NCBI GenBank assembly: GCA_028283625.1
Contig: JAPWKG010000027.1
Span: 62,001-126,000, forward strand
DNA from: Acidobacteriaceae bacterium
Lineage (GTDB): Bacteria > Acidobacteriota > Terriglobia > Terriglobales > Acidobacteriaceae
Length of the DNA stretch: 64,000 bases
Direction of reading: 5' to 3'
Below are positions 1-8,748 of the stretch, piece by piece (position 1 is the first letter of the stretch; every line of letters starts with the position of its first letter). Position numbers and translations under genes: made by a program. The notes beneath the pieces were generated by a model that was not told the DNA's origin, made no database searches, and saw nothing but the letters and a program-made list of their open reading frames with translations.

Positions 1-328
1 CCGCATCGAACATGCGATCGGGACGCTTGACTTGTCCGGATAGGAAGAACGTGGGAGTCGAGTCGAGCCAGGCTCCTGCTACGCCGGTTACGGCATTGGT
101 TCCGCCGGGGCCTGTGGTCACCAGGCATACGCCCAGTCCGTTGACAGCTTTTGCGTAGCTTTCCGCGCACATCGCGGAAGCCTGCTCATGGGAGTTACAA
201 ATGGCCTGAAGGTGGTCGTTTTGGGCTAGGGAGGCGTTCAGGTGCATGGCGCCTCCACCGGTAACAAGGAAGACGTGTTTTACACCTTGATCTGCAACAA
301 ACTGAAAAACGTAATCGGAGAGTTTCAT
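1..328 (-). CDS. Thiamine-pyrophosphate-dependent enzyme, acetolactate synthase-like (N-terminal part, cut by window edge)
   Basis: The reverse complement reads inward from an ATG at 326-328 and stays open to the window edge, giving about 109 residues. It begins MKLSDYVFQFVADQGV and continues with a V-T-G-G-G-A-M-H-L segment, a glutamate in SHEQASAMCAE and a G-V-C-L-V-T-T-G-P-G-G-T-N segment. These are hallmarks of the N-terminal (PYR) domain of the acetolactate synthase superfamily; the Glu would activate the TPP cofactor. The reaction cannot be read from this part. The neighbours (KdsC-like phosphatase, NeuB-like synthase) suggest sugar-acid or branched-sugar work rather than valine biosynthesis. 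TPP enzymes that attach a two-carbon unit to a keto sugar (YerE type) are known, and that is one possible role here. It lies 114 bases downstream of the phosphatase on the same strand. Confidence 0.8.
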   Translation of the reverse strand, partial: MKLSDYVFQFVADQGVKHVFLVTGGGAMHLNASLAQNDHLQAICNSHEQASAMCAESYAKAVNGLGVCLVTTGPGGTNAVTGVAGAWLDSTPTFFLSGQVKRPDRMFDA

Positions 329-442
329 GCGCTCCTCTGTATCGTAACGCTCACGGTATGCCTTCCCGTGCCTGTGGAAGATGTAGTTGAACCACGGAGT
401 GCACGGGAAAGATGTCTGCGGCGTCCACTCCGTGGGATGCAT

Positions 443-988
443 TTAAGCCGGTGGACGGAGGAGGAATACGTCGCGGCCGCGAAGATTCTTCGCCCGGAGG
501 AGCTGATCGGCAAAGTCGCGAACCGCCCCATGCCCGCCATTTTGTGTGGCGATGAAGCCGTCCGTCTCACGCAGATACTCGAGAACCTCTGCTGCGGCGT
601 TGGCCGGGCAGGCTCCAAGGCCTACCTTTTCCATAGCAAACAGGTCGTTGACATCATCGCCAAAGAAGCAGATGTTGCTCAGATCGACCCCAACGCTTTC
701 AGAGAACTCCTGCACCGCGGTTGCCTTGTCGCGCGTTCCTTTGCGGACGAAGTGCATGTGCATCTTGGCGGCGTAGCGGTCTACCAGTGGCGAAGGTTCG
801 CCCGAGATCAGAGCGAGCTTGATGCCGAGGCGGCGGAGAAGAGAAATGCCCATGATATCGGCGAAGCTGAAGCTCTTGATCTCTTCCTCGGACGAGGTGG
901 ACCAGCTCAGGCGGCCGTCGGTCAAAACTCCATCAACATCGAAGGCGATCGCGCCCAGGGTTTTCAGTTTTTCTGAGCAAAAAGACAT
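443..988 (-). CDS. KdsC-like HAD phosphatase (sugar-acid phosphate phosphatase)
   Basis: This 181-residue protein has the size and motifs of the tetrameric C0-type HAD phosphatases typified by KdsC, which removes phosphate from KDO-8-phosphate, and of NeuB-linked Neu5Ac-9-phosphatases. HAD motif I is DVDGVLTDG near residue 17, the motif II region is LALISGE, a lysine follows in RKGTRDK, and the motif IV acidic cluster is GDDVNDL near residue 110. No cap domain is present, as expected for the family. The substrate is uncertain. NeuB rather than KdsA is the nearby synthase, so a nonulosonic-acid phosphate is as likely as KDO-8-phosphate. A -10-like box sits six bases before the ATG and no Shine-Dalgarno sequence is seen. 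Confidence 0.85.
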   Translation of the reverse strand: MSFCSEKLKTLGAIAFDVDGVLTDGRLSWSTSSEEEIKSFSFADIMGISLLRRLGIKLALISGEPSPLVDRYAAKMHMHFVRKGTRDKATAVQEFSESVGVDLSNICFFGDDVNDLFAMEKVGLGACPANAAAEVLEYLRETDGFIATQNGGHGAVRDFADQLLRAKNLRGRDVFLLRPPA

Positions 989-994
989 GTTGAA

Positions 995-1000
995 AGTTTA
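995..1000 (-). promoter_or_regulatory. -10 box of the KdsC-like gene (leaderless type)
   Basis: On the minus strand TAAACT is followed by six bases and then the ATG at 988-986. Transcription would start at or within a base or two of the start codon, and no Shine-Dalgarno sequence lies between. I could not find a good -35 box. Confidence 0.45.
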
Positions 1001-1044
1001 TCGGCTGCAAGTTCGCAGGGAACGTCTAGACTTGGGAAATTGTC

Positions 1045-2166
1045 ATGATTCTTCACCTCGTTCTGCAGATTCAGGCGTGTCTCCTCTTCGTTCTCGGAGG
1101 CGTGCTGTTCGTTGTTCAGCAGACGGGGTTGTCGTCCAGCTCCAGCAGGCAGATGCGGTGGTTTGTCATTACCTGCCTTATGGGAAGCTTTGGCCTCATG
1201 TTGCACGCGCAGCGGGGCTACTGGCCGGTGTGGGCAACGATTGTGCTGGGCAATCTGCTGATGCTGCTTCAGCAGGTTTGTCTGGCAAGAGCCGTAGCCT
1301 TTGCCACGCGGACCCGGCAACACTGGTTGCCCTGGATGTTGCTTCCTGTCGCGATTGCCGAAGGACTGTTGATCCATCTGGCTTATATCCACCCGAATGT
1401 GACCCAGCGCGTTCTGGTCGTTTCTATCGTGACACCGCTTCTGATGGGCCCTTCCATCTTCATGCTCTTCCGCACAAAGGCCATGGCGACGCGCCCTGCG
1501 GCCTGGACGCTGGCGGTGCTTCTGCTCGTCTTTGTTCTGGGGTGGATCGATACGGTCGTCGACATCCTGCGGGGGCAGTTGCGCGAAACCGGGGCAACGT
1601 GGCCTGCCGTGGTTCTGCTGGCTGCTGTGCCGCTCTGCTTTCTGTGGATGGAGCTGCTGCGGGGCAGGGATGAGCTGAGCCAGCTGGCGATGACCGATCC
1701 GTTGACGGGCCTGCTGAATCGTCGCGGGATTGAGCTGATCGCGGAGCGGGAGCTGGCTCGCTCGGAGCGAAAGCGCACTGCCTTGTCCTTGCTTACGGTG
1801 GATATTGACCGCTTCAAGATCATCAACGACACCTATGGTCATGGCACTGGCGACGCGACGATTGTTGCCGTGGCAGGGGTGCTGCGGAGCAGTCTGCGAG
1901 CGCAGGATGTCGCTGTCCGGGTTGGTGGCGATGAGTTTGTCGTTTTGCTGACGGAGTCGAGTGAACGCGTGGCCGAGCAGGTCGCGGTGCGAATCGAAGA
2001 GATGGTGGGACGGCTGCGTTTGAGAAGCCGGGACGGAGTCAGCTATGCGGTCTCCGTTTCGGTCGGTACCTTCACCATGATCCCTAATACGGAACGAACG
2101 TTTGAAGATCTGATCCATGTCAGCGATATGGACCTGTATCGCCGCAAGAGTCTTCGTCAGGCTTAA
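1045..2166 (+). CDS. Membrane-anchored diguanylate cyclase (GGDEF)
   Basis: This 373-residue protein should make cyclic di-GMP from two GTP at the inner membrane. Residues 1 to about 200 hold six or so hydrophobic segments and act as an unassigned membrane sensor. A GGDEF domain follows, beginning around LAMTDPLTGLLNRRG. The signature GGDEF is intact near residue 293. An RxxD inhibitory site (RAQD) lies exactly five residues upstream of it, so product feedback inhibition is expected. There is no EAL domain. The gene runs opposite to the sugar-acid genes on both sides and separates neuB from the phosphatase and TPP genes, so it probably moved in between them. It is divergent from the phosphatase, with 56 bases between starts. 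Confidence 0.92.
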   Translation: MILHLVLQIQACLLFVLGGVLFVVQQTGLSSSSSRQMRWFVITCLMGSFGLMLHAQRGYWPVWATIVLGNLLMLLQQVCLARAVAFATRTRQHWLPWMLLPVAIAEGLLIHLAYIHPNVTQRVLVVSIVTPLLMGPSIFMLFRTKAMATRPAAWTLAVLLLVFVLGWIDTVVDILRGQLRETGATWPAVVLLAAVPLCFLWMELLRGRDELSQLAMTDPLTGLLNRRGIELIAERELARSERKRTALSLLTVDIDRFKIINDTYGHGTGDATIVAVAGVLRSSLRAQDVAVRVGGDEFVVLLTESSERVAEQVAVRIEEMVGRLRLRSRDGVSYAVSVSVGTFTMIPNTERTFEDLIHVSDMDLYRRKSLRQA

Positions 2167-2171
2167 AGTCT

Positions 2172-2203
2172 TCGGCCCGGCGATTGGTTGATCGCCGGGC
2201 CGA
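2172..2203. terminator. Hairpin between the convergent cyclase and neuB genes
   Basis: The arms CGGCCCGGCGAT (2173-2184) and ATCGCCGGGCCG (2191-2202) pair perfectly around a six-base loop, and one further T-A pair extends the stem. There is no clear T-run on either strand, so termination strength is uncertain. The position between two 3' ends fits a bidirectional terminator. Confidence 0.6.
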
Positions 2204-2220
2204 GGAAAGAGAGGCAGTGG

Positions 2221-3096
2221 TTAGACCGCTGCGCCTACGCGACGAAGCTTCTTCATCACGGGGATCTCTTCCTCATAGACACGCTTGACACCGTCGCCCA
2301 TGGACTGCTCGCAGAGACGGATGTCGCGTACGAGGCGGGTCACGCCGTTCGGTTCCAGGGAAGCTGCCTGATCCGAACCCCACATGGCACGATCCATCGT
2401 GATATGGCGCTCGATGCAGCAGGCGCCGAGCACAGCAGCTGCGACCGAGGTCGGGATGCCCGTTTCGTGGCCCGAGTAGCCGACCGGAATGCCATAGCGC
2501 TCGATCATGGAGGGGATGGCACGCAGGTTGAGCTGCTCATACTTCGCTGGATAAGTGGAGGTCGTGTGCATGAGAATCAGATTCTCCTTGCCCAGAACCT
2601 CAACCGCGTGATCGATCTCGTCGTAGGTGCTCATGCCGGTGGAGGCGATCACGGGCTTGCCCGTCTTGCGAATATGACGGAGCAGGTTGTCGTCCGTCAG
2701 CGAGGCGGAGGCCACCTTGTAGACCGGAGTGTCAAACTGTTCCATGAAATCCACAGAAGCCTCATCCCACGGAGAGACGAACCAGTCGATCTTGACCTGC
2801 TTGCAGAAGCTCTGAATCTCGGCGTAATCGTGCTCGTCAAATTCCAGACCGCGCTTCAGGTCGCCGTTGGTGTTGCCGAAGGGGTTGGGGCGCGGTGTGG
2901 CCAGCTCTGCCTGGGTGTAGACCACATCGACGGTGCGCTTCTGAAACTTAACGGCATCGCAACCAGCAGCTACTGCAACAGAGATCAGGCGCTTGGCCAG
3001 ATCGATGTCACCGTTGTGGTTGATGCCAATTTCTGCAATGACGTAACAGGGCTGACCAGGGCCGAGCACACGGTTTCCAATTTTGACGCTCTTCAT
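2221..3096 (-). CDS. neuB: N-acetylneuraminate synthase-like protein (NeuB family) without SAF domain
   Basis: NeuB enzymes condense phosphoenolpyruvate with an N-acylated hexosamine to make sialic-type nonulosonic acids. The TIM-barrel motifs are present: EIGINHNGD near residue 22, AVKFQKR, STGMS, HTTSTYPAKY, GYSGHE and ERHITMDR, including the Glu and His ligands of the metal site. The protein is 291 residues, whereas typical NeuB is about 340-350. It stops after the barrel and lacks the C-terminal SAF (antifreeze-like) domain that closes over the active site of the partner subunit. The natural product could be Neu5Ac, a legionaminic or pseudaminic acid, or something else; no cytidylyltransferase is visible in the window. 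A KdsC-like phosphatase and TPP enzyme lie downstream on the same strand beyond the inserted cyclase. Confidence 0.85.
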   Translation of the reverse strand: MKSVKIGNRVLGPGQPCYVIAEIGINHNGDIDLAKRLISVAVAAGCDAVKFQKRTVDVVYTQAELATPRPNPFGNTNGDLKRGLEFDEHDYAEIQSFCKQVKIDWFVSPWDEASVDFMEQFDTPVYKVASASLTDDNLLRHIRKTGKPVIASTGMSTYDEIDHAVEVLGKENLILMHTTSTYPAKYEQLNLRAIPSMIERYGIPVGYSGHETGIPTSVAAAVLGACCIERHITMDRAMWGSDQAASLEPNGVTRLVRDIRLCEQSMGDGVKRVYEEEIPVMKKLRRVGAAV

Positions 3097-3422
3097 AATT
3101 TGCTTACCCTCCAGAGGGCCAGGTTGTGCCGGGGGGAAGCCCCCGTGCTTTTTTGACTGTACGAATTTTTACAGAGGATGTTGCGGACCGTCCAATCTTC
3201 CAGACCGATCGGGAAACCCTGCTGGATGTTAGTTTCAGACGGCTGAAAACGGACAGGTGTTGTACAGTAAACGCAATTGATTTCCATGAATGGCGCTATT
3301 TTGGGAACGTAGTGTCTCAAAGTGCATCACAAAGTTCCTCTGTGCCTGCCCGGTCTGGCAGCGCGCAGCGGTTGCGGTATTTTTCCAAGCGTGTTTCTCG
3401 CGGGTGAAAGGTGATAAAGCGG
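3097..3422. other. Divergent intergenic region between neuB and amt
   Basis: About 325 bases hold the starts of two divergent genes. I looked for a sigma-54 site before amt and found none with correct GG-N10-GC spacing. No riboswitch or repeat is recognisable. AAAGGTG at 3407-3413 can serve as the Shine-Dalgarno sequence for an ATG at 3423. Confidence 0.5.
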
Positions 3423-4845
3423 ATGGGCAACAGCAGCAGAAAGTTTGGCTGGGTACGGACAGCATGTATTGCGGGAGCGGCGTTGGCCGGACCTCTAAGC
3501 GCGTGGGCGCAGACGGATGCTTCGGCAGATCGCCTTGCGGCTCTCGAAAAAGCGAATACAGCCAACGCTACCGCAATTGCCAACGCCCAGAGTGCGGGCG
3601 ATAACGCCTGGATGCTGGTAAGTGCTGCCCTGGTGCTGATGATGAGCGGTCCCGGTCTGGCGCTTTTTTATGGCGGCCTGGTTCGCAAGAAGAACATCCT
3701 GGCAACGATGATGCAGACCTTCGCCATGATGGCGGTCATCACGGTTCTGTGGGCGTTCGTTGGCTACTCGCTGGCTTTCGGGCATGGAAACGCGTTCATC
3801 GGTGGCTTGAGCCATGTCTTCCTGCACGGTGTAGGCGTTGCGCCGAATCCGACCTACGCTGCAACAATTCCTGAGCAGACCTTTATGGTCTATCAGTTGA
3901 TGTTTGCCATCATTACGCCGGCGCTTATCACCGGAGCTTTTGCCGAGCGCATGAAGTTTTCGGCGATGCTGGTGTTTCTGATCGCTGTGGGCGATCATTG
4001 TGTACTCCCCGATGGCGCACATGGTGTGGGGTGTGGGCGGCCTGCTGAACGTCTCGGGAGGAAAGTTTCCCTGTCTGGACTTCGCCGGTGGAACCGTTGT
4101 CCACGTAACCTCGGGGGTCAGCGCGCTGGTGACGGCAATCTATCTGGGGAAGCGTCTCGGATATCCGCAGAAGCCGATGCCGCCTCACTCCGTGGTGCTG
4201 AGCTTCGTCGGCGCCTGCCTGTTGTGGGTTGGCTGGTTTGGGTTCAACGCGGGTTCAGCTCTGGGTGCCTCATCCCTGGCGACGAGCGCTTTTGTGGCTA
4301 CCCACTTTGCCGCCGCTTCAGCGGCCTGCGGCTGGCTGGCAGCTGAGTGGCTGCGTAACGGCAAGCCGAGCGCGCTGGGGGGCATCTCCGGTGCGGTGGC
4401 GGGCCTTGTTGGCATTACGCCGGCCGCTGGCTTTGTGACTCCGATGGGGGCGCTGTGGATTGGCCTGATCACCGGCGTCTTCTGCTTTTACATGGTCGTC
4501 AAGGTGAAGAACATTTTTGGCTACGACGATTCGCTCGACGCCTTCGGTGTGCATGGTTCAGGCGGAACGCTGGGAGCTCTTCTGACCGGTCTGTTTGCCA
4601 ACTCCGGAATCAATGCGATCTTTGGCTCGGGGAAGGCAACTGGGTTTTTCGAAGGCAATCATGCTCAGTTGGTCAACCAGTTGGTGGGGGTGGCCCTGGC
4701 CTGGGGGATTTCCATCGTAGGCACGCTCGTCCTGTTGTTTATTGTTGATAAGCTGATTGGTCTGCGTGTGAGCGAAGAGGAAGAACGCACCGGACTGGAT
4801 GTAACGCAGCATGGTGAAGAAGGCTATGACTGGGATGTAGCCTAG
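3423..4845 (+). pseudogene. amt: Ammonium transporter Amt, interrupted by one frameshift
   Basis: The two reading frames together encode a complete Amt/AmtB ammonium channel of the inner membrane. The N-terminal part (frame of 3423) has a signal-like segment ending ...LSAWA, a linker, and TM helices with MSGPGLALFYGG and ITPALITGAFAERMKFSAM. The C-terminal part (frame of 4000) resumes with VYSPMAHMVWG and contains DFAGGTVVHVTSG, GWFGFNAGSA, FGVHGSGGTLGALLTGLFA and a normal cytoplasmic tail. The family sequence at the junction would be roughly FLIALWAIIVYSPMAH. The DNA reads GCTGTGGGCG where GCTCTGTGGGCG would keep frame, so two bases seem to be missing near 3984-3988. A GTG at 3411 is an alternative start. 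With glnK and glnD directly downstream it forms a nitrogen-control operon. Either a recent inactivation or a sequencing error explains the break. Confidence 0.85.
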
Positions 4846-4884
4846 CGGCGGGCTCCGAGAGCAGCGAAAGGGAACGAGGAGTAG

Positions 4885-5226
<342 letters not shown>

Positions 5227-5336
5227 GAGCTCTTCCGTCAGCAGTGTTCCGGTTTACTCCGGAGTGATCAGGGGACCGGATCGGGGATGTGGCCTGATCC
5301 GCTCGATAGAGGAGTGCGGCGACGAACGACGAGACG

Positions 5337-7940
5337 ATGCGCGCGGAGTACGGACGGCGAATGGTGGAGATTCGCCGCGAGTTTGAGCGTACCGGTGATG
5401 GGCTGGCTGCTTTGGCAGCCCGTACTTCATTGGTCGATGATCTGATTTCAAGGCTTTGGAGTGCTGAGGTCGCTGCAGATCCAAAGCTGGCCTCTGGAGT
5501 GGCATTCGGTGCGGTCGGGGGATATGGGCGCGGCCAGCTGTTCCCGTGCTCGGACGTGGATCTGCTGGTCGTCCTGGAAAAGAAGGATGCCGCGCAGGAG
5601 GCGGTTCGTCGCGTCTCGCAGGCGCTGTGGGATTGCGGTCTGAAGCTGGCGATGGCGACGCGTCCTGCAGCAGAGTGCGAGCGTTTTGAGGCGACCAACC
5701 CCGAGTTTGGTTTGAGTTTGCTCGACTTTCGTGCTGTGTGCGGGGATGAAAGGCTGCTGGCGAAGTTGCAGGAGAAGCATCTTCCGCGTCTGCTCCGGCA
5801 GGAGAAGTCGATTCTTGCTGAGCTCGGATCCTTAACGCGCGAGCGGCACCGCAAGTACGGCAACACGCTCTTTCATCTGGAGCCCAACATCAAGGATTGC
5901 CCGGGTGGCCTGCGGGATGCGAACGTGGCCGAATGGTTGATCCGCATTGCCGGTGTGCGGCGCACGGCGCGTACGCTCGAAAAGAGCGAGGAGTATCGTG
6001 AGGCGTTCGCGTTTCTTGCCAGCGTGCGTGTTTTTCTGCACTACAGGCATGAGCGGGATGACAATACGCTGGAGTGGCGATCACAGGATGCTGCTGCCGA
6101 GCAAGGCATCGGGCTCAGTGTTGGCGAGGGGCGGCGCAAGGTGGATGCGGCGTACTGGATGCGCGTTTACTTCCGCCATGCGCGCACAATCGAACGAGCG
6201 CTGGACCGCGAGGCGGGGCTCTCTGGCATGAAGCTGGAAGGCGCTCCTCTGGTAAAAGGTTTCAAGGTTCCGGCAGGGAGCGGTTTTCGCGTCAAAGATG
6301 GACGCATTGAGCTGTTGGAGAAGAACGCTTTGGGAGGTGATCCGGCTCACGAGCCGGAGTCTGTGCTGGCCGTTTTTGCCGTGATGGCGCAGAGCGGCGC
6401 CAAGCTGGATCCACAGAGCGAGGAGCGCATCGGCGAAGGGATTCCGCTGCTGAGTGCTCATCTGGAAGAAGGGCCAAGGTTGTGGCGTTCTCTCTCTAGA
6501 ATTCTGACGGCTCCTTTTGCGGGAAATGCCTTGCGTTCCATGCACGCGATCGGAGTTCTGGAGCTGATTCTGCCCGAGTTCCATGGCATTGACGCCCTCG
6601 TAATCCGCGACGCCTATCACCGCTATACGGTCGATGAGCATACGTTTGTGCTGATCGATACACTGCATGCGTTGGAGGAAGAGCCGCAAAAGGGAGCTCC
6701 TGATTGGCGCGTGAAGTTTGGCTCGATGATTCGGGAGCTGCAAAACCCGGCTCTGCTGTATCTGGCGGCACTGTTGCACGACACAGGAAAGGGGCGCGCC
6801 GGCGACGATCACGCGTTGGAAAGCGCACGCATGGCGCAAAGCGTCATTGACCGGCTGGTCATGGAGCCGTATGACGCAGGCATGGTCCTGCGCCTGATAC
6901 GCAATCATCTGGAGATGTCTGCGGCCTTGCGCCGGGATATCTTCGATGCCGAGACGGTGCGCATCTTTGCCAGTAAGGTGCAGACGCAGGAATCTTTGCG
7001 CATGCTGACGCTCTTTACCTATGCGGATATCAATGCGGTACATCCCGATGCTCTAACGCCATGGAAGGCGGAGAACCTCTGGCGGCTTTCGATGGCGACG
7101 GCAAACCAGCTCGATCGCAGCGTGGATGAAGACCGTGTGCACTCGACCGAGTCGAGCGGAGAGATTCGTGTTTCCGGCGTACGACGCAAAGATGCTCGCG
7201 TAGCCCGTGTGATGGAGCTGGCTCGTGGGTACGGGCAGCAGGCCGAGCTCTTTCTGGATGGCTTCCCGGAGCGGTACCTGGAGACGCGTTCTCCGGAGAC
7301 GATCTACCGTCACTTTGAAATGACCCGTCACTTTGAGAGCGAGCCTTTCCAGATCGCATTCCGCCACGGGGAGAATGTGAGCGAGATCACCCTGGTGACG
7401 CAGGATCGGCCCCGGTTGTTTTCCGGCATGACGGCTGCTCTGGCGGCGTGGGGAATGAACGTCGTCACGGCGGACGCGTTTGCCAATGATGCAGGCGTGG
7501 TGGTGGATAGTTTCCGCTTTACCGATACCTTCAGGACGCTGGAGCTGAACGAGTCGGAACGTGAGCGCTTTGTGGAAAGCGTTCGGGATCTGGTCGCGGG
7601 ACGGGCGAGCGTGGAGAAGATGCTGAGTAGCCGTCGGCGTGCCAAGCGGCGCCCTCCGCGGCTTGTCGTGGAGACACGGATTGAGTTCGACGACCGAGCG
7701 AGCACGCACTCAACGTTGCTGCAAATCGTAGCGCAGGATGTTCCAGGGTTACTGCGAACCGTGAGCTCCGCGATCAGTGCTTCGGGGTGCAACGTCGAGG
7801 TGGCTCTGGTGGATACAGAGGGCGATGTTGCCATCGACGTGTTTTATCTTTCGAGCGCCGGTGGTCCACTGGAGCCAGGGCAAAAGAACCAGCTGCGAGA
7901 AGCCTTGAAGGAAGCGATTGATATCAATGCTGCAGTCTAG
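5337..7940 (+). CDS. glnD: Bifunctional [protein-PII] uridylyltransferase/uridylyl-removing enzyme
   Basis: GlnD adds UMP to P-II when glutamine is low and removes it when glutamine is high. The 867-residue protein has all expected parts. The nucleotidyltransferase motif GAVGGYGRGQLFPCSDVDLLV lies near residues 58-79 with its catalytic DVD. A GlnD PII-uridylyltransferase region carries FHLEPNIKDCPGGLRD. An HD domain with LLHDTGKGRAGDDHA lies near residue 478 and should do the removal. Two ACT domains near 681 (TQDRPRLFSGM) and 794 (AQDVPGLLRTV) bind glutamine. It ends the amt-glnK-glnD set. Its 3' end overlaps the next reading frame by 14 bases. Confidence 0.95.
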   Translation: MRAEYGRRMVEIRREFERTGDGLAALAARTSLVDDLISRLWSAEVAADPKLASGVAFGAVGGYGRGQLFPCSDVDLLVVLEKKDAAQEAVRRVSQALWDCGLKLAMATRPAAECERFEATNPEFGLSLLDFRAVCGDERLLAKLQEKHLPRLLRQEKSILAELGSLTRERHRKYGNTLFHLEPNIKDCPGGLRDANVAEWLIRIAGVRRTARTLEKSEEYREAFAFLASVRVFLHYRHERDDNTLEWRSQDAAAEQGIGLSVGEGRRKVDAAYWMRVYFRHARTIERALDREAGLSGMKLEGAPLVKGFKVPAGSGFRVKDGRIELLEKNALGGDPAHEPESVLAVFAVMAQSGAKLDPQSEERIGEGIPLLSAHLEEGPRLWRSLSRILTAPFAGNALRSMHAIGVLELILPEFHGIDALVIRDAYHRYTVDEHTFVLIDTLHALEEEPQKGAPDWRVKFGSMIRELQNPALLYLAALLHDTGKGRAGDDHALESARMAQSVIDRLVMEPYDAGMVLRLIRNHLEMSAALRRDIFDAETVRIFASKVQTQESLRMLTLFTYADINAVHPDALTPWKAENLWRLSMATANQLDRSVDEDRVHSTESSGEIRVSGVRRKDARVARVMELARGYGQQAELFLDGFPERYLETRSPETIYRHFEMTRHFESEPFQIAFRHGENVSEITLVTQDRPRLFSGMTAALAAWGMNVVTADAFANDAGVVVDSFRFTDTFRTLELNESERERFVESVRDLVAGRASVEKMLSSRRRAKRRPPRLVVETRIEFDDRASTHSTLLQIVAQDVPGLLRTVSSAISASGCNVEVALVDTEGDVAIDVFYLSSAGGPLEPGQKNQLREALKEAIDINAAV

Positions 7941-8658
7941 AGCAGAAGTGTTTTGTTGCAGCGTTTTGAGCCTCTTTCTGGCTGCTCCTCTTTCGGCGCA
8001 GCATCGGAGTCAAGGGAAAACGGAGTCGTGCACGGCTGCGGTCCTTGAGGGGGAGGTTCGGGCTGGGCAGTCTTTTCGCAAGGAGTTCGCTCCGGGCAGG
8101 GAGCTGTTTCTGGAAGCCCTGCCCTCGGGCTGGATCATTCGCGTGCTGGAGCTCCGGAACGGCCACGAGCTTCGGGGGGCTCATGACTGGGCTGAGGTGG
8201 CAACGCCTCCGTTCCAGTCGGTGAGCCCACTGTTGATCTCGACCGATTGGGCGTTTCGAGCGCAGGATGCCGGCGCCTGGAATCCGCGTTCCTTTCGCTA
8301 CGCCCGAGATGAGAGTGCCTTCACGGCGCTTGCGGCGCTTGAGGCTCGGGTGCTGGCAAACGATGGAGCTGCCGCGGTGCAGCTCGGCTCTCTGGTTCCT
8401 GAGCAGCTGGCCGGAAGCTTGCGGATTCTGGATGTGGAATTAGTACCGGGTCTGCGTGATCAGGCTGCTATGGCCACCTCTGTCGCCTCGCACTGGGAGG
8501 AAACCCCGCATGAGGTGGTGCAGGGAGCGACACCGTCAGCGCTCGGCCGGCTAACCCGCCTGCGATTTCGGGCTACTCTTGACCTGGCCTCCGGCACGAG
8601 CGCGGTACCCGGGGTAAAGGTGCAACGATTTTCGTGCACCCTGCGACCAACCGAATAA
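7927..8658 (+). CDS. Secreted protein of unknown function
   Basis: I do not recognise the family. The 243-residue protein starts MLQSRAEVFCCSVLSLFLAA, a signal peptide likely cleaved after LSA-Q. A soluble body follows, with a cysteine just after the signal region (ESCTAAVLEG) and another near the C terminus (FSCTLRP), which could form a disulfide. The middle part has a beta-rich character. A TTG at 7918 is possible, but the ATG at 7927 gives a cleaner signal peptide. It overlaps the 3' end of glnD by 14 bases, so translational coupling is likely. Nothing in the sequence ties its function to nitrogen control. Confidence 0.7.
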   Translation: MLQSRAEVFCCSVLSLFLAAPLSAQHRSQGKTESCTAAVLEGEVRAGQSFRKEFAPGRELFLEALPSGWIIRVLELRNGHELRGAHDWAEVATPPFQSVSPLLISTDWAFRAQDAGAWNPRSFRYARDESAFTALAALEARVLANDGAAAVQLGSLVPEQLAGSLRILDVELVPGLRDQAAMATSVASHWEETPHEVVQGATPSALGRLTRLRFRATLDLASGTSAVPGVKVQRFSCTLRPTE

Positions 8659-8736
8659 AGCATTTCTGCATCTTTCTGGACATCACGGTTTCGTGACGAA
8701 AGGGTAGCTGCCGAAGCGCAGCACGGCAGACGACCG

Positions 8737-8742
8737 TATACT
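8737..8742 (+). promoter_or_regulatory. -10 box of nuoB (leaderless type)
   Basis: TATACT is followed by six bases (GACCGC) and the ATG at 8749. No Shine-Dalgarno sequence is present, so the transcript probably begins at the start codon. No convincing -35 box is seen at 16-18 bases. Confidence 0.5.
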
Positions 8743-8748
8743 GACCGC

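Noticed and set aside
964-2118. 384-codon open frame antisense to the diguanylate cyclase
   Set aside because: Composition is low-complexity Gln/His/Arg rich, as expected for an antisense shadow of a GC-rich gene; the plus strand has a complete GGDEF domain.
3322-3331. GTGCATCACA before amt, shared with the CRP site upstream of glgP
   Set aside because: Only one half-site is present; the matching TGTGA half is absent.
3340-3400. Possible sigma-54 promoter before amt (TGGCAG ... TTGC)
   Set aside because: The GG and GC elements are 15 bases apart instead of 10, so it cannot be a -24/-12 promoter.
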